Positions 45,608 through 55,467 of a stretch of 64,000 nt of DNA are shown here, in pieces; position 1 is the stretch's first letter; each line of letters begins with the position of its first letter. Position numbers and translations under genes: made by a program. The notes beneath the pieces are model-generated. The model worked only from the letters and a program-made list of their open reading frames with translations. It had not been told where the DNA came from and made no database searches. Source of the DNA: Candidatus Faecousia excrementipullorum (lineage in GTDB: Bacteria > Bacillota > Clostridia > Oscillospirales > Oscillospiraceae); NCBI GenBank assembly GCA_018712825.1, contig DVGG01000026.1, forward strand, positions 55,171 to 119,170, given 5' to 3'.

Positions 45608-46318
45608 TCATACGCAGCTGGTCTGCTTCATCAGTTCCTTCCGCAGGCGGAGCATAATCCGCTTCTCCAGCCGGGAGATATAGGACTGGGAAATGCCCAT
45701 TTTCTGGGCCACCTCCTTCTGGGTCAGCTCCTGCTGTCCCCACAGGCCAAAGCGCATCCCCACAATCTGCCGCTCCCGTTCCGGCAACTCCTGCACCGCC
45801 TGGCGCAGCAGCCGCAAGTCCACATCATCCTCCAAGGGCCGCAGAATCATGTCCTCGTCCGTTCCCAGAATGTCCGAAAGGAGCAGCTCGTTGCCGTCAT
45901 AGTCCATGTTGATGGGCTCATCCAGAGAGACCTCCGTCTTTTGGTTGGCGATTTTCCGGATATGCATGAGAATCTCATTTTCGATGCACCGGGAGGCATA
46001 GGTGGCCAGCTTGATGTTCTTGTCCCGGCGGTAGGTGCTGATGGCCTTGATGAGACCAATGGTGCCAATGGAAATCAAGTCCTCCAGATTCACCCCGGTG
46101 TTTTCAAACCGCCGGGCAATGAACACCACCAGCCGCAGATTCCGCTCAATGAGCAGCTGCTTGGCACTCTCCTCCCCGGCCTCCAGAGCTTCCAGAGCTT
46201 TTTGCTCCTGCTCCCCTTTTAAGGGGGGAGGCAGCACATCTGCCCCCCCGATATAATACACCCTGCCGGAAGAAAGAAGTCCCAGTTTCCGCAGCAACCG
46301 CACAAACCATCTCATCAT
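45608..46318 (-). CDS. sigE: RNA polymerase sporulation sigma factor SigE
   Basis: [13 protein letters not shown] pro-region, [42 protein letters not shown]; adjacent spoIIGA. Confidence 0.96.
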   Translation of the reverse strand: MMRWFVRLLRKLGLLSSGRVYYIGGADVLPPPLKGEQEQKALEALEAGEESAKQLLIERNLRLVVFIARRFENTGVNLEDLISIGTIGLIKAISTYRRDKNIKLATYASRCIENEILMHIRKIANQKTEVSLDEPINMDYDGNELLLSDILGTDEDMILRPLEDDVDLRLLRQAVQELPERERQIVGMRFGLWGQQELTQKEVAQKMGISQSYISRLEKRIMLRLRKELMKQTSCV

Positions 46319-47082
46319 ACCATACCTCCTGTCAACGCCTGGTATCCGTCCCGGCCGCTCAGGCCCTCCGGGGCGAATGCCACCAATCCGCTTCCTGTCC
46401 ACTTCCCAATCCGCACCTGAGCCAGCCGCAGCCCCAGGAGCATCCCCCCGGATTGTCCCACTGCCTCATAGGGAATCAGCCGGAGGCCGGGAATCGTCCC
46501 CATGGACTCCACCGGCCGCCGCAGCTGCTCCCGGGTAAGGCCTGTGAGCTTTTCCGCCGCCTGGGCATTCACCACCAGCACAGGTCTGCCGGTAAGGGGA
46601 TCCTTCAGGGTGTTTCCCGTGTCCAGCAGGGCAGTGAGGTGCAGCATTCTGTCCCCATAGGTCAGCTCCACCGGCACCAGGGTTTGGCTTCCCAGCTTTC
46701 CGCCGAAGCACACCATGCACAAAAGGCACAGCCCCGCCGCTGCCGCTCCCAGGGTGAAAAAGCCGCCCCCTCCCAGGCACAGCATCAGGCCTCCCAGGGC
46801 AAGGCTCAGGAACGCAAACACCAGGCTTCTGCGAAGGGCGCTTTGGTTCAGGCCGTAGGCAAGGCAGCCCATGGCTCCCAGGCTTACCAGCCGCCACAGC
46901 CAGCTCCCCAGAAACCGGAGCCGGGGGAGCATAGAGGCTCCCGCGTAAACACTTCCCAGAAGTGCCCCCAGGGCGCACTTTCCCGGCTCCAAAGGGTGGC
47001 CCATCAGCCGGTTTGTCCCCAAAAGCAGGAGAAAATCCACCAGAAAATTCAATAGCAGCACCACATCCAGATACACCGTCAT
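46315..47082 (-). CDS. spoIIGA: Sigma-E processing peptidase SpoIIGA
   Basis: [46 protein letters not shown]; overlaps sigE start. Confidence 0.93.
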   Translation of the reverse strand: MTVYLDVVLLLNFLVDFLLLLGTNRLMGHPLEPGKCALGALLGSVYAGASMLPRLRFLGSWLWRLVSLGAMGCLAYGLNQSALRRSLVFAFLSLALGGLMLCLGGGGFFTLGAAAAGLCLLCMVCFGGKLGSQTLVPVELTYGDRMLHLTALLDTGNTLKDPLTGRPVLVVNAQAAEKLTGLTREQLRRPVESMGTIPGLRLIPYEAVGQSGGMLLGLRLAQVRIGKWTGSGLVAFAPEGLSGRDGYQALTGGMV

Positions 47083-47216
47083 CTCCTGTCCCCCCTTCCT
47101 TGACCCCAGTATACACCCTGTCCCCTTCAAATCCAGTCAAAGAAAAGGGGCTCCCAGCCCCCAGGAATTCCCAGAGGCAGAGGGGTTTCTCCCAACCCCT
47201 TCCCGGTTGTAAAAAA

Positions 47217-47245
47217 TCCGGCAGCCGAATCCATCGGCTGCCGGA
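47217..47245. terminator. Terminator-like hairpin
   Basis: TCCGGCAGCCGA-ATCCA-TCGGCTGCCGGA. Confidence 0.6.
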
Positions 47246-47257
47246 CATTGCTGTCGA

Positions 47258-47449
47258 TTATTTCTCCGGGCGCAGAATCTGCCGGATGTTCTTCTCCGCC
47301 TTGAAGCGGTCAATCATCACCTCGTGGCCGCAGCCCAGGCAGCGGAGGCGGAAATCCGCCCCGGTGCGCAGCACCAGCCACTTCTTCTCCCCACAGGGGT
47401 GGGGCTTCTTCATTACCAGGGTATCCCCTATCTGCACATCCATGGTCAT
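47258..47449 (-). CDS. DUF951 family protein
   Basis: VQIGDTLVMKKPHPCGEKKWLVLRTGADFRLRCLGCGHEVMIDR. Confidence 0.9.
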   Translation of the reverse strand: MTMDVQIGDTLVMKKPHPCGEKKWLVLRTGADFRLRCLGCGHEVMIDRFKAEKNIRQILRPEK

Positions 47450-48729
47450 TCCCCCTTAATGGCCTGCCAGTACTGTTTGGCGGCCTGCTCCAGCTTGTTG
47501 CTGCCGTAGTGGTAGTACACCGTCCCCACCAGATCGTCCGGCAGGTACTGCTGCTTCACCCAATGGTTGGGGAAATCGTGGGGATAGAGATACCCCTGCT
47601 CCCGTTCCATGGTATAGGTGTCGGCATGGACATTCTGCAAATGCCGGGGGAAATCCCCGCCACGGCCCTTGCGGATATCCGCCATGGCCTCATCCAAGGC
47701 AATGTGACCGGAATTGGACTTGGGAGAGGTGGCCATAAGCACCGCCGCATCCCCCAGGGGAATCCGGGCCTCCGGCATTCCCAGCATGAGGGCCATATCC
47801 ACGCAGGACTTCACAATGGGAATCACCATAGGATATGCCAGCCCCACATCCTCCGCCGCAATCACCATAAGCCGCCGGCAGGCAGACTGCATCTGCCCCG
47901 CCTCCAGAAGCCGCCCCAGGTAATGAACCGCCGCATCCGGGTCGGAGCCCCGGATGGACTTTTGAAGGGCCGAGAGCAGATCGTAAAAGTTGTCCCCGTC
48001 CCGGTCAGCCCGCATGGCGCTTTTCTGGGTAACCGCCTGGGCATCGGATAGGGTTATGGGAAGCTTGTCCCCCTGGGGAACTCCCACGGAGAACAGCACC
48101 TCCACTGCATTCATGGCCTTCCGCAAATCCCCGCCGCAGGCCCCGGCGATGTACTCCAGGGCCCCTTCCTCCGGCTGGGCGGTGAGGGCTGTCCGCTTCT
48201 CCAAAAAGGCCACCGCCCGGCGGATGGCTTGCAGCGCCGCCTCCCGGGAAATCTGCTTGAACTCAAACACCGTGGAACGGCTGAGGATGGCGTTGAACAC
48301 ATAGAAATAGGGATTCTCCGTGGTGGAGGCGATAAGGGTGATTTTTCCGTTTTCGATGTATTCCAGCAGGGTTTGCTGCTGCTTTTTGTTGAAGGACTGA
48401 ATCTCGTCCAGATACAGCAGCACCCCATTGGGGGCCATAAAGGTATCCAGCTGAGCCACGATATTTTTAATGTCTCCGGTGGAGGCAGTGGTGGCATTGA
48501 GCTGGTACAAGGTGCGGTTGGTTTGCTTGGCGATAATGTTGGCAACGGTGGTCTTTCCCGTGCCGCTGGGGCCATAGAAAATCATATTGGGGATGTTTCC
48601 GGAGTCAATTAGCCGGCGCAGGACGCCCTGTTTCCCCAGAATATGCTCCTGCCCATACACCTCGTCCAAGGTAGTCGGACGAAGCAAGTCTGCAAGGGGC
48701 TGATACACAGCTTCCACCTGCCTTTCCAC
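47446..48729 (-). CDS. rarA: Replication-associated recombination protein A (AAA+ ATPase)
   Basis: QPLADLLRPTTLDEVYGQEHILG; YGPSGTGKTTVANIIA; YLDEIQSFNKKQQQ. Confidence 0.94.
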   Translation of the reverse strand: MERQVEAVYQPLADLLRPTTLDEVYGQEHILGKQGVLRRLIDSGNIPNMIFYGPSGTGKTTVANIIAKQTNRTLYQLNATTASTGDIKNIVAQLDTFMAPNGVLLYLDEIQSFNKKQQQTLLEYIENGKITLIASTTENPYFYVFNAILSRSTVFEFKQISREAALQAIRRAVAFLEKRTALTAQPEEGALEYIAGACGGDLRKAMNAVEVLFSVGVPQGDKLPITLSDAQAVTQKSAMRADRDGDNFYDLLSALQKSIRGSDPDAAVHYLGRLLEAGQMQSACRRLMVIAAEDVGLAYPMVIPIVKSCVDMALMLGMPEARIPLGDAAVLMATSPKSNSGHIALDEAMADIRKGRGGDFPRHLQNVHADTYTMEREQGYLYPHDFPNHWVKQQYLPDDLVGTVYYHYGSNKLEQAAKQYWQAIKGE

Positions 48730-48771
48730 ATTTTAGGAAAGAGGCACGGCAAAAACCGCACCTCCCAAAAT

Positions 48772-49713
48772 TCAAAAAGTCGCTACTTCCGGATCTGCCG
48801 GATTTGCCGGCTCCACCCGGATGGCGGTGAGCACCGGGCCCAGCTCGTTCTGGTACACGGCGTGTTTCTCCGCAGTAACAGTGGCCTCCACCATCACCCA
48901 GGAGCGGGGCTTCAGCTCTCTGGAGTTGGGGTACCGGCAGGGAACCCCGAAGAATTCAATATCCGCCTCGCAGCAGGTCATCACAAACCTGCCGGGGGCA
49001 AACATGGTATTCCGGTCCCGGCGGAGCATGGCCACCTGGCCTTTGAACCGGACGGTCTTGCCGGCATACTTCTGGGGCTCCTCCGTCACATCCCGGTACC
49101 ACAGAGCGTAGTCCTCGTCCTTGATTTCAATGACCGGGGCGTTGATGTCAAAGGGCAAGGGGTCTTGCAGCTCGTCAAAGGCGGTGGTGCCGTCGGTGTA
49201 GTCGTACAAAATGTCAATCCGACGGTTGGCGGCTCGTGCCAGCTTGTGCAAAGGCAGGGTATCCGCCCCGGGGGTTACCCGGTTGAATACCACCATCTGG
49301 GCACCTACCAGCTTATCCATCACCAGATTGCGCATATTGGCGTTGTAGGTCATGATGGTGGTGGAGTCGGCAAACATCACTTCCTGAGCCACCACCCATT
49401 CCTCCGGGAAGCGGCTGTAAAGGTCCCCTACCATCTGCATACCGTTCAGCTCCGCCACAATCCGCTGAGCCTTGTACTTCTTTGCCAGGGCCTGGAGGGT
49501 CTTGGGCTCCACGGTCTGCTGGTCCAGTACCTCCAGGTACACATTCTTATGGGGATAGGTAGAGAAGTCGTACTCCTCCTCCCCTTCCTCAAACACCAGA
49601 AGCAGCGTCCGCTCGCCTCCGTTGAACCGGGGGTCTTCCAGGGTCTCCTGAATGAATTTGGTCTTTCCGGAGTCCAGGAAGCCGGTAAACGTATAGACAG
49701 GAATCTGGGTCAT
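48772..49713 (-). CDS. CobW-like GTPase fused to YcgQ/TIGR03943-like C-terminal domain
   Basis: VYTFTGFLDSGKTKFI P-loop; C-terminal GKTVRFKGQVAMLRRDRNTMFAPGRFVMTCCEADIEFFGVPCRY. Confidence 0.75.
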   Translation of the reverse strand: MTQIPVYTFTGFLDSGKTKFIQETLEDPRFNGGERTLLLVFEEGEEEYDFSTYPHKNVYLEVLDQQTVEPKTLQALAKKYKAQRIVAELNGMQMVGDLYSRFPEEWVVAQEVMFADSTTIMTYNANMRNLVMDKLVGAQMVVFNRVTPGADTLPLHKLARAANRRIDILYDYTDGTTAFDELQDPLPFDINAPVIEIKDEDYALWYRDVTEEPQKYAGKTVRFKGQVAMLRRDRNTMFAPGRFVMTCCEADIEFFGVPCRYPNSRELKPRSWVMVEATVTAEKHAVYQNELGPVLTAIRVEPANPADPEVATF

Positions 49714-49716
49714 AGC

Positions 49717-50811
49717 TTACACTCCAAACAATGCGGCGATTTCCGCCTCATTCAGCTGGGCACCGATGACGCACACCTTGCCGGTGATGGCGGCGCTGCC
49801 GGTACGCACATCTGCTTCCTGAGGCACATGGTCAAAGTGAATCCAGGTGCCGTCCTGGGCTTCCACAATGCCCTTGGCCCGGAGCACCGTGCCGTACTTG
49901 CCGCTGTCCAGAGCTTCCAGAGCCTGGGTAATCTGCTCTTTGGTGAACTTCCGGGCCGTTTCCACACCCCAGGAGGTGAACACCTCGTCGGCATGGTGGT
50001 CATGGTGATGGTGACCGCAGCCGCAGCCTTCCTCGTGGTCATGGTGGTGATGGTGTCCGCAGCCGCAGCCTTCCTCATGGTCATGGTGGTGGTGTCCGCA
50101 GCCGCAGCCTTCCTCGTGGTCATGGTCGTGGTGGTGTCCGCAGCCGCAGTCCTCTTCGTGGTCATGGTGATGATGGTGGTGCTCCTGCTCCATCTGGGCC
50201 AGCTCTGCTGCCAGGGTTGCCTTGCCCTCCATGGCCTCCACTATCTGGGCTCCGGTCAGGGCGTTCCAGGGGGTGGTGACAATGGTGGCCTGGGGATTCA
50301 GCTCCCGGAGCAGCTCCACCGCCTTATCCAGCTTGTCCTGGGGGATGGCGTCCGTCCGGGACAGAATGATGGTGGAAGCGGTCTGCACCTGGTTATTATA
50401 GAACTCACCGAAGTTCTTGCTGTAGGATTTTACCTTGCCGGCGTCCACCACCGCCACGGTATAGCCCAGGGTCACATCCTCGCCGGTTACCTTGTTCACC
50501 GCACCGACGACATCGGAAAGCTTGCCTACGCCGGAGGGCTCAATCACAATCCGGTCGGGGTGGTAGTCCGCAATCACCTGGGTCAGGGCCTTGCCGAAGT
50601 CGCCCACCAAGCTGCAGCAGATGCAGCCGGAGTTCATCTCCCGGATGTTGATGCCTGCATCCTGCAAAAAGCCGCCGTCAATGCCGATTTCTCCAAACTC
50701 GTTTTCAATCAGCACCAGCTTCTGGCCCTGGTAAGCCTCCTGCAGCAGCTTCTTAATGAGGGTGGTTTTGCCTGCGCCCAGGAAACCACTGTAAATATCA
50801 ATTTTTGTCAT
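49717..50811 (-). CDS. CobW/COG0523 family GTPase with His/Cys-rich metal-binding insert
   Basis: IYSGFLGAGKTTLIKKLL; GCICCSL; (H)nDHEE(D/G)CGCG repeats. Confidence 0.94.
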   Translation of the reverse strand: MTKIDIYSGFLGAGKTTLIKKLLQEAYQGQKLVLIENEFGEIGIDGGFLQDAGINIREMNSGCICCSLVGDFGKALTQVIADYHPDRIVIEPSGVGKLSDVVGAVNKVTGEDVTLGYTVAVVDAGKVKSYSKNFGEFYNNQVQTASTIILSRTDAIPQDKLDKAVELLRELNPQATIVTTPWNALTGAQIVEAMEGKATLAAELAQMEQEHHHHHHDHEEDCGCGHHHDHDHEEGCGCGHHHHDHEEGCGCGHHHHHDHEEGCGCGHHHHDHHADEVFTSWGVETARKFTKEQITQALEALDSGKYGTVLRAKGIVEAQDGTWIHFDHVPQEADVRTGSAAITGKVCVIGAQLNEAEIAALFGV

Positions 50812-51080
50812 AATCAAACACCTTCTGTAAATTCAGTACAACCGTCAAAACGCCCCGGACTTCCGGGAAAGGGGCTATATAAAATCGCCCTTTTGACCGT
50901 TTGCACTATATAGTATAGCACTTTCAAAGGAATATGCAAGGAAAAAATCCCCGGGTTCTCGACAGCTTCCCCTTGCATATCCCAGCGCCTGTATCATAAG
51001 GTATATACGGCGGATATTTTCTCCCAATGCGACATCCGCCAAAAATGCCGCTGCGTATCTCCCACGCAGCGGCACCTTTT

Positions 51081-52580
51081 TTACATCACCGGAATCAGAA
51101 GCAGAGCATCCGGGTCCGGCTCCCCTTCCAGGCCGTTGGCCTGGGAAATGGCATCCATGGTGGAGCCGCAGCTTTTTGCCAGGGCCCACAGGTCCGCCTC
51201 CCCCGGCTTTCTCACAATCAGGCTGGGACGATTGGGGTCAGGGCGGACAGGGTCTCCCAGCTCCAGTCCGGTCACCTGGCTCATACCCCGGCTGTTCCGG
51301 GTGGTGGTAGTGAGGCTCAGCTCTCCCCGGAGGGTTCCGCCGGCACCGGAAATGCTCCCGGACACCTTACCCACCGGAAGAACCTGGGCCTGGAGCTGGG
51401 CATTGGGGTGGGCTTCCAGCTTCCGGCACCACTCCCAGGACTGGCTTCCCCATTGAAGGTTCCCCTCCAAATCGTAGTACAGCATTTGCACCGTGCCCCG
51501 GAGGCACACCGAAACCTCCTGCTCCTGGCAGAGAATCTGGGGCTGTTCCCAGTACACTTCCCCGTCTGCCATCCGGGTTCCCTGGGCAGTGAGGCTCTCC
51601 TCCACTGCCACCGGCTGGGTATCCCAGTCCAGCAACATCGGCAGCTCCAGAGGCTCCCGGCAGGGACTTACCTTCCGGGTGTTGCTGTAGCCGTCCTCTG
51701 CCACCTCCAGAAGCCGGGAATCAAAAATCACATACTGGCAGGCAAGCCCGGCCTTCAGCTGCACCTGCCCATCCTCCTCCGGCTCCAGCTCCAGACTGGT
51801 GATTGCCGGGACAATCCGGGCCTGGGCCTCCAGGGCGTGTTCCTGGTCCAGCTGGGTATACTGGGAAAAGGGAACCTCAAAGTCCCAGGGGTAGAGGCAG
51901 TCGTCGGTGCCCAGGTACAGCACATGAATCTGGGCAATGCCCCGGAACACCACCTTGTCCTCCATGACCTTCTCGTCCAGAATTTCCGGCACCAGGCCAT
52001 ACCGGAGAATCCGGGAAATCCCGCCTCCGGCGGTGGGGGGATTCATGGTATCCTCCAGAGTAAAGGCCTTTTCCCCGGCCTCCGTAGGCAGGCGCACCGG
52101 ATATTTTCTTCGCAGCACCTGCACATCCTCCGGGATTTCCCCCAGGGTGGTCAGCTCCCGCTCCTCCGGCACCAGCGCCTCCCCCAGAATCCCCAGTCCC
52201 GCCCGGACGATCAGCTTCCGGGCGGAGGCGGAACGGGCATCCACCCCGGTGAGCTGGCAGCACACGCAGATGGTGCCGTCATGCTTGGTCTCCGGCAGCT
52301 CCCAGTTGACGGTGAAGGGCAGCCAGGTCTGCACTCCCCGGGGGGCGGAGCCGTCCTCCGGGGCATAGAGCACAAACACCATGACCCCGCCGGTTACCTC
52401 CATGTTTCCCTTCCGCCACTGCTTGCCCCGGACAATGGTCTGTCCCCAGGCACCCAGGACACTGCCCACGTCCGGCAAGTCCTCCGTCAAGCGGATTTCC
52501 TGGGTAAGCTCCTGATTCTTCTGCTCCCATTTCACCTGGTTCAGGCAGGAAATGGGCTGCTTGTCAAATTGTAATTCCAT
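51081..52580 (-). CDS. DUF3794 (SPOCS) + LysM protein, SipL-like, likely spore coat/cortex morphogenesis
   Basis: DUF3794-like repeats and C-terminal LysM-type SLIVRKPGEADLWALAKSCGSTMDAISQANGLEGEPDPDALLLIPV. Confidence 0.85.
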   Translation of the reverse strand: MELQFDKQPISCLNQVKWEQKNQELTQEIRLTEDLPDVGSVLGAWGQTIVRGKQWRKGNMEVTGGVMVFVLYAPEDGSAPRGVQTWLPFTVNWELPETKHDGTICVCCQLTGVDARSASARKLIVRAGLGILGEALVPEERELTTLGEIPEDVQVLRRKYPVRLPTEAGEKAFTLEDTMNPPTAGGGISRILRYGLVPEILDEKVMEDKVVFRGIAQIHVLYLGTDDCLYPWDFEVPFSQYTQLDQEHALEAQARIVPAITSLELEPEEDGQVQLKAGLACQYVIFDSRLLEVAEDGYSNTRKVSPCREPLELPMLLDWDTQPVAVEESLTAQGTRMADGEVYWEQPQILCQEQEVSVCLRGTVQMLYYDLEGNLQWGSQSWEWCRKLEAHPNAQLQAQVLPVGKVSGSISGAGGTLRGELSLTTTTRNSRGMSQVTGLELGDPVRPDPNRPSLIVRKPGEADLWALAKSCGSTMDAISQANGLEGEPDPDALLLIPVM

Positions 52581-52637
52581 TTGGAAATCACTCCTTCTCT
52601 CCCATTGCTGTTACAGCCTATTCCCACCGGGACAAGG

Positions 52638-52796
52638 TTATGACCGACAGCCGGGCCGGAAAAAATAAAATCCCAAAAGCATCAGGCCGATGCCAAGACA
52701 ACTGCACAGGAAACCACCTTCCAGCCAGGCTCCCAACAGGATGCCTCCCCCAAAGGCAATCAGCGCACTTCCCCAAAGCTGGTGATAGCGGCACAT
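52638..52796 (-). CDS. 52-aa membrane protein
   Basis: MCRYHQLWGSALIAFGGGILLGAWLEGGFLCSCLGIGLMLLGFYFFRPGCRS; SD GGAGG 5' of ATG. Confidence 0.7.
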   Translation of the reverse strand: MCRYHQLWGSALIAFGGGILLGAWLEGGFLCSCLGIGLMLLGFYFFRPGCRS

Positions 52797-52801
52797 AAAA
52801 A

Positions 52802-52835
52802 AACACCTCCTGCCAGATTCTATGCAGGAGGTGTT
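52802..52835 (-). terminator. Terminator of liv operon, 12-bp perfect stem; 3' arm carries SD of downstream small membrane protein
   Basis: AACACCTCCTGC-ATAGAATCTG-GCAGGAGGTGTT-TTTTT-ATG on minus strand. Confidence 0.85.
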
Positions 52836-52840
52836 CAATT

Positions 52841-53539
52841 TTAACCGCCCAGATAGGCTTTTCGTACTTCGTCGCTGCTAATAAGCTCTGCACCGGTACC
52901 GGAGAGGGTCAGGGTGCCGGTTTCCAGCACATAGGCCCGGTCTGCAATCTCCAGGGCCTTACTGGCGTTCTGCTCCACCAGCAAAATGGTGGTGCCGGCC
53001 TTGTGAAGCTCCCGGATGATGTCGAAAATCTGGTCCACCAAAATGGGGGCAAGACCCATGGAGGGCTCATCCAGCATCATAAGCCGGGGCTTGCTCATAA
53101 GAGCCCGGCTCATGGCCAGCATCTGCTGCTCGCCGCCGGAAAGGGTACCTGCCACCTGCTTACGCCGCTCCTTCAGCCGGGGAAACAGGGTGTAGACCCG
53201 CTCCAGCTCCTCTTTGGAGACCTCTTTCTGGGTAAAGGCACCCATTTCCAGATTCTCCTGAACGCTCATTTGCAGGAAAATCCGCCGCCCCTCCGGCACA
53301 TGGGCAAGGCCATGGCGCACCAGCTTATAGGCATCGGTGTGGGTAATGTCCTGGTCCATGAAGGTGATGGAGCCGCTGCGGGGGTGCATAAGGCCGGAGA
53401 TGGTTTTAAGGATTGTGCTCTTTCCGGCACCGTTTGCCCCAATCAGAGCCACAATCTCCCCCTGATTGACCTGAAAGCTCACCCCTTTGACTGCGTGGAT
53501 GGCTCCGTAATAGACATGAATATCCTGAATTTTCAGCAT
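52841..53539 (-). CDS. livF: Branched-chain amino acid ABC transporter ATP-binding protein LivF
   Basis: MLKIQDIHVYYGAIHAVKGVSFQVNQGEIVALIGANGAGKST; LSGGEQQMLAMSRALMSKPRLMMLDEPSMGLAP. Confidence 0.95.
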   Translation of the reverse strand: MLKIQDIHVYYGAIHAVKGVSFQVNQGEIVALIGANGAGKSTILKTISGLMHPRSGSITFMDQDITHTDAYKLVRHGLAHVPEGRRIFLQMSVQENLEMGAFTQKEVSKEELERVYTLFPRLKERRKQVAGTLSGGEQQMLAMSRALMSKPRLMMLDEPSMGLAPILVDQIFDIIRELHKAGTTILLVEQNASKALEIADRAYVLETGTLTLSGTGAELISSDEVRKAYLGG

Positions 53540-53542
53540 AAC

Positions 53543-54385
53543 TTAACCATCCTTTCGTCCCAGGTAAGCCTCAATTACCGCCGGGTTCTGCTTGATCTGC
53601 TCCGGGGTGCCCTTGGCAATGACCCGGCCGTAGTTGACCACCATGATGGCCTCGCACACATTCATCACCAGGTTCATGTCATGCTCAATGAGAAAAATGG
53701 CAATCTGGAAGGTATCCCGGATTCTGCGGATCTGGTGCATCAGCTCTGCGGTTTCGCTGGGGTTCATGCCTGCCGCCGGCTCATCCAGCAGCACAATGGA
53801 GGGGTTGGTGGCCAGAGCCCGGACGATTTCCAGCCGCCGCTGGACGCCGTAGGGCAAGGCTCCTGCCTTCACATTTGCCACATCCGTAAGACCCATAAAG
53901 TCCAGAAGCTCCATTGCCCGCTCGTTGGCCCCCCGCTCCGCCTTATAGTAAGGGGGAAGCCGCAGAAGTGAGGACAGGAAGGAACACTTGATGGAATTGT
54001 GCATGCCCACCTTCACATTGTCCAGAGCCGTCATCTCGGAAAACAGCCGGATATTCTGGAAGGTTCTGGCGATGCCCAGCCGGTTGACCTTGGCGGTGGT
54101 CATGCCCTTGGTGTCGATACCATTGAGAAGAATGGAGCCCCGGGTGGGCTGATACACGCTGGTCAGAAGGTTAAAAATGGTGGTCTTGCCGGCACCGTTG
54201 GGGCCGATGAGGCCGGAAATCTCCGTGGGGCCGATGGACATGGTGAAACCGTCCACCGCCGTCAGGCCGCCGAAGTCAATGCCCAGGTTCCGCACATCCA
54301 GCACCGGCTGCTTATCCGTATCCTGTTCCCGCAAAAGGTTTGTGGTGGTAACCTCCACCATTTTTCTGGAATATTCCTCACGCAT
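53543..54385 (-). CDS. livG: Branched-chain amino acid ABC transporter ATP-binding protein LivG
   Basis: LGIDFGGLTAVDGFTMSIGPTEISGLIGPNGAGKTTIFNLLTSVYQPTRGSI. Confidence 0.95.
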   Translation of the reverse strand: MREEYSRKMVEVTTTNLLREQDTDKQPVLDVRNLGIDFGGLTAVDGFTMSIGPTEISGLIGPNGAGKTTIFNLLTSVYQPTRGSILLNGIDTKGMTTAKVNRLGIARTFQNIRLFSEMTALDNVKVGMHNSIKCSFLSSLLRLPPYYKAERGANERAMELLDFMGLTDVANVKAGALPYGVQRRLEIVRALATNPSIVLLDEPAAGMNPSETAELMHQIRRIRDTFQIAIFLIEHDMNLVMNVCEAIMVVNYGRVIAKGTPEQIKQNPAVIEAYLGRKDG

Positions 54386-55466
54386 GGTCGGCCGCCCCCT
54401 TTCTGAAAATTTTGTTTTTCTGCTTGCCCAGCCACAGCCGGACTACCTGCATCTTGCCCTTCACCTGGGGAGACCAGGTGCACAGCATCACCACAATCAG
54501 CACCACCGCATACAGAATCATGCGGAGGTCCTGCAAGCCCCGGAGCAGCTCCGGCAGCAGGTACAGCACTGTGGCGGAAATCACGGAGCCCAGGATGTTG
54601 CCCATGCCGCCCAGCACCACAAACACCAGGATGTTGATGGAGTTGGTAAAGTCAAATTTATCCGCAGTAATGGCAGAGTAATTCTGGGCGAACAGAGCGC
54701 CTGCCATGCCTGCCAGGACGGAGGCCACCACGAAGGCCTTCAGCTTGAAGGCAGTGACATGGATGCCTACGCACTCAGCTGCAATCCGGTTGTCCCGGAT
54801 GGCCTTGATGGCCCGGCCTTCCTTGGAGTTGATGAGATTCAGCACCACAAACAGGGTGAAGAGAATCAGCAAAAAGCCTGCGGTAAAGGAGGAGAGTTTT
54901 TCAATTCCCGTGGCACCCATGGGGCCTTTCAGGAGCATGGTGCCCCCCTCTTCCAGGGATACGCCGCCGGCGCTCATGGCAAAGTGGAGCCCGGTTGCAT
55001 CCTTGCCGATATAGATGTTGCCGATGATATTCTTCAGGATTTCACCGAAGGCCAGGGTGACGATTGCCAGATAGTCGCCCCGGAGGCGAAGCACAGGCAC
55101 GCCGATAATCACACCGGCTACACCTGCCATCAGGCCGCCGCCTACCATGGACAGCACCAGCCGCAAAGCGTCGCTATCCACTGCGCCCTTCAGGCTTCCG
55201 GAAATCACCACGCCCACAAAAGCACCCACGCCCATAAAGCCTGCATGGCCCAGGCTCAGCTCACCGGAAACGCCCACCACCAGGTTCAGGGAAACTGCCA
55301 TTACAATGTAGGCGCAGATGGGAACCAGATAGCCCTGGGTGGACCGGGACAGCATATCCTGGCTGGACAAAATTTGCAGCACCAGAAATGCCACCGTCAC
55401 CGTTCCGTATGTAAGCAGGTTGGTTTTGTATTTCTGCCAGATATTTTGTAAACGCATACCCATCAC
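54378..55466 (-). CDS. livM: Branched-chain amino acid ABC transporter permease LivM
   Basis: VGVSGELSLGHAGFMGVGAF; LRLRGDYLAIVTLAFGEI. Confidence 0.94.
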   Translation of the reverse strand: MMGMRLQNIWQKYKTNLLTYGTVTVAFLVLQILSSQDMLSRSTQGYLVPICAYIVMAVSLNLVVGVSGELSLGHAGFMGVGAFVGVVISGSLKGAVDSDALRLVLSMVGGGLMAGVAGVIIGVPVLRLRGDYLAIVTLAFGEILKNIIGNIYIGKDATGLHFAMSAGGVSLEEGGTMLLKGPMGATGIEKLSSFTAGFLLILFTLFVVLNLINSKEGRAIKAIRDNRIAAECVGIHVTAFKLKAFVVASVLAGMAGALFAQNYSAITADKFDFTNSINILVFVVLGGMGNILGSVISATVLYLLPELLRGLQDLRMILYAVVLIVVMLCTWSPQVKGKMQVVRLWLGKQKNKIFRKGAADHA

Positions 55467-55467
55467 C

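Noticed and set aside
49990-50185. CRISPR-like regularly spaced repeats
   Set aside because: They are in-frame coding repeats for (H)nDHEEGCGCG in the CobW protein; no spacers
48643-50913. 756-aa plus-strand ORF with MVMVTAAAAFLVVMVVMVSAAAAF repeats
   Set aside because: Antisense of the His-rich CobW repeats and neighbours
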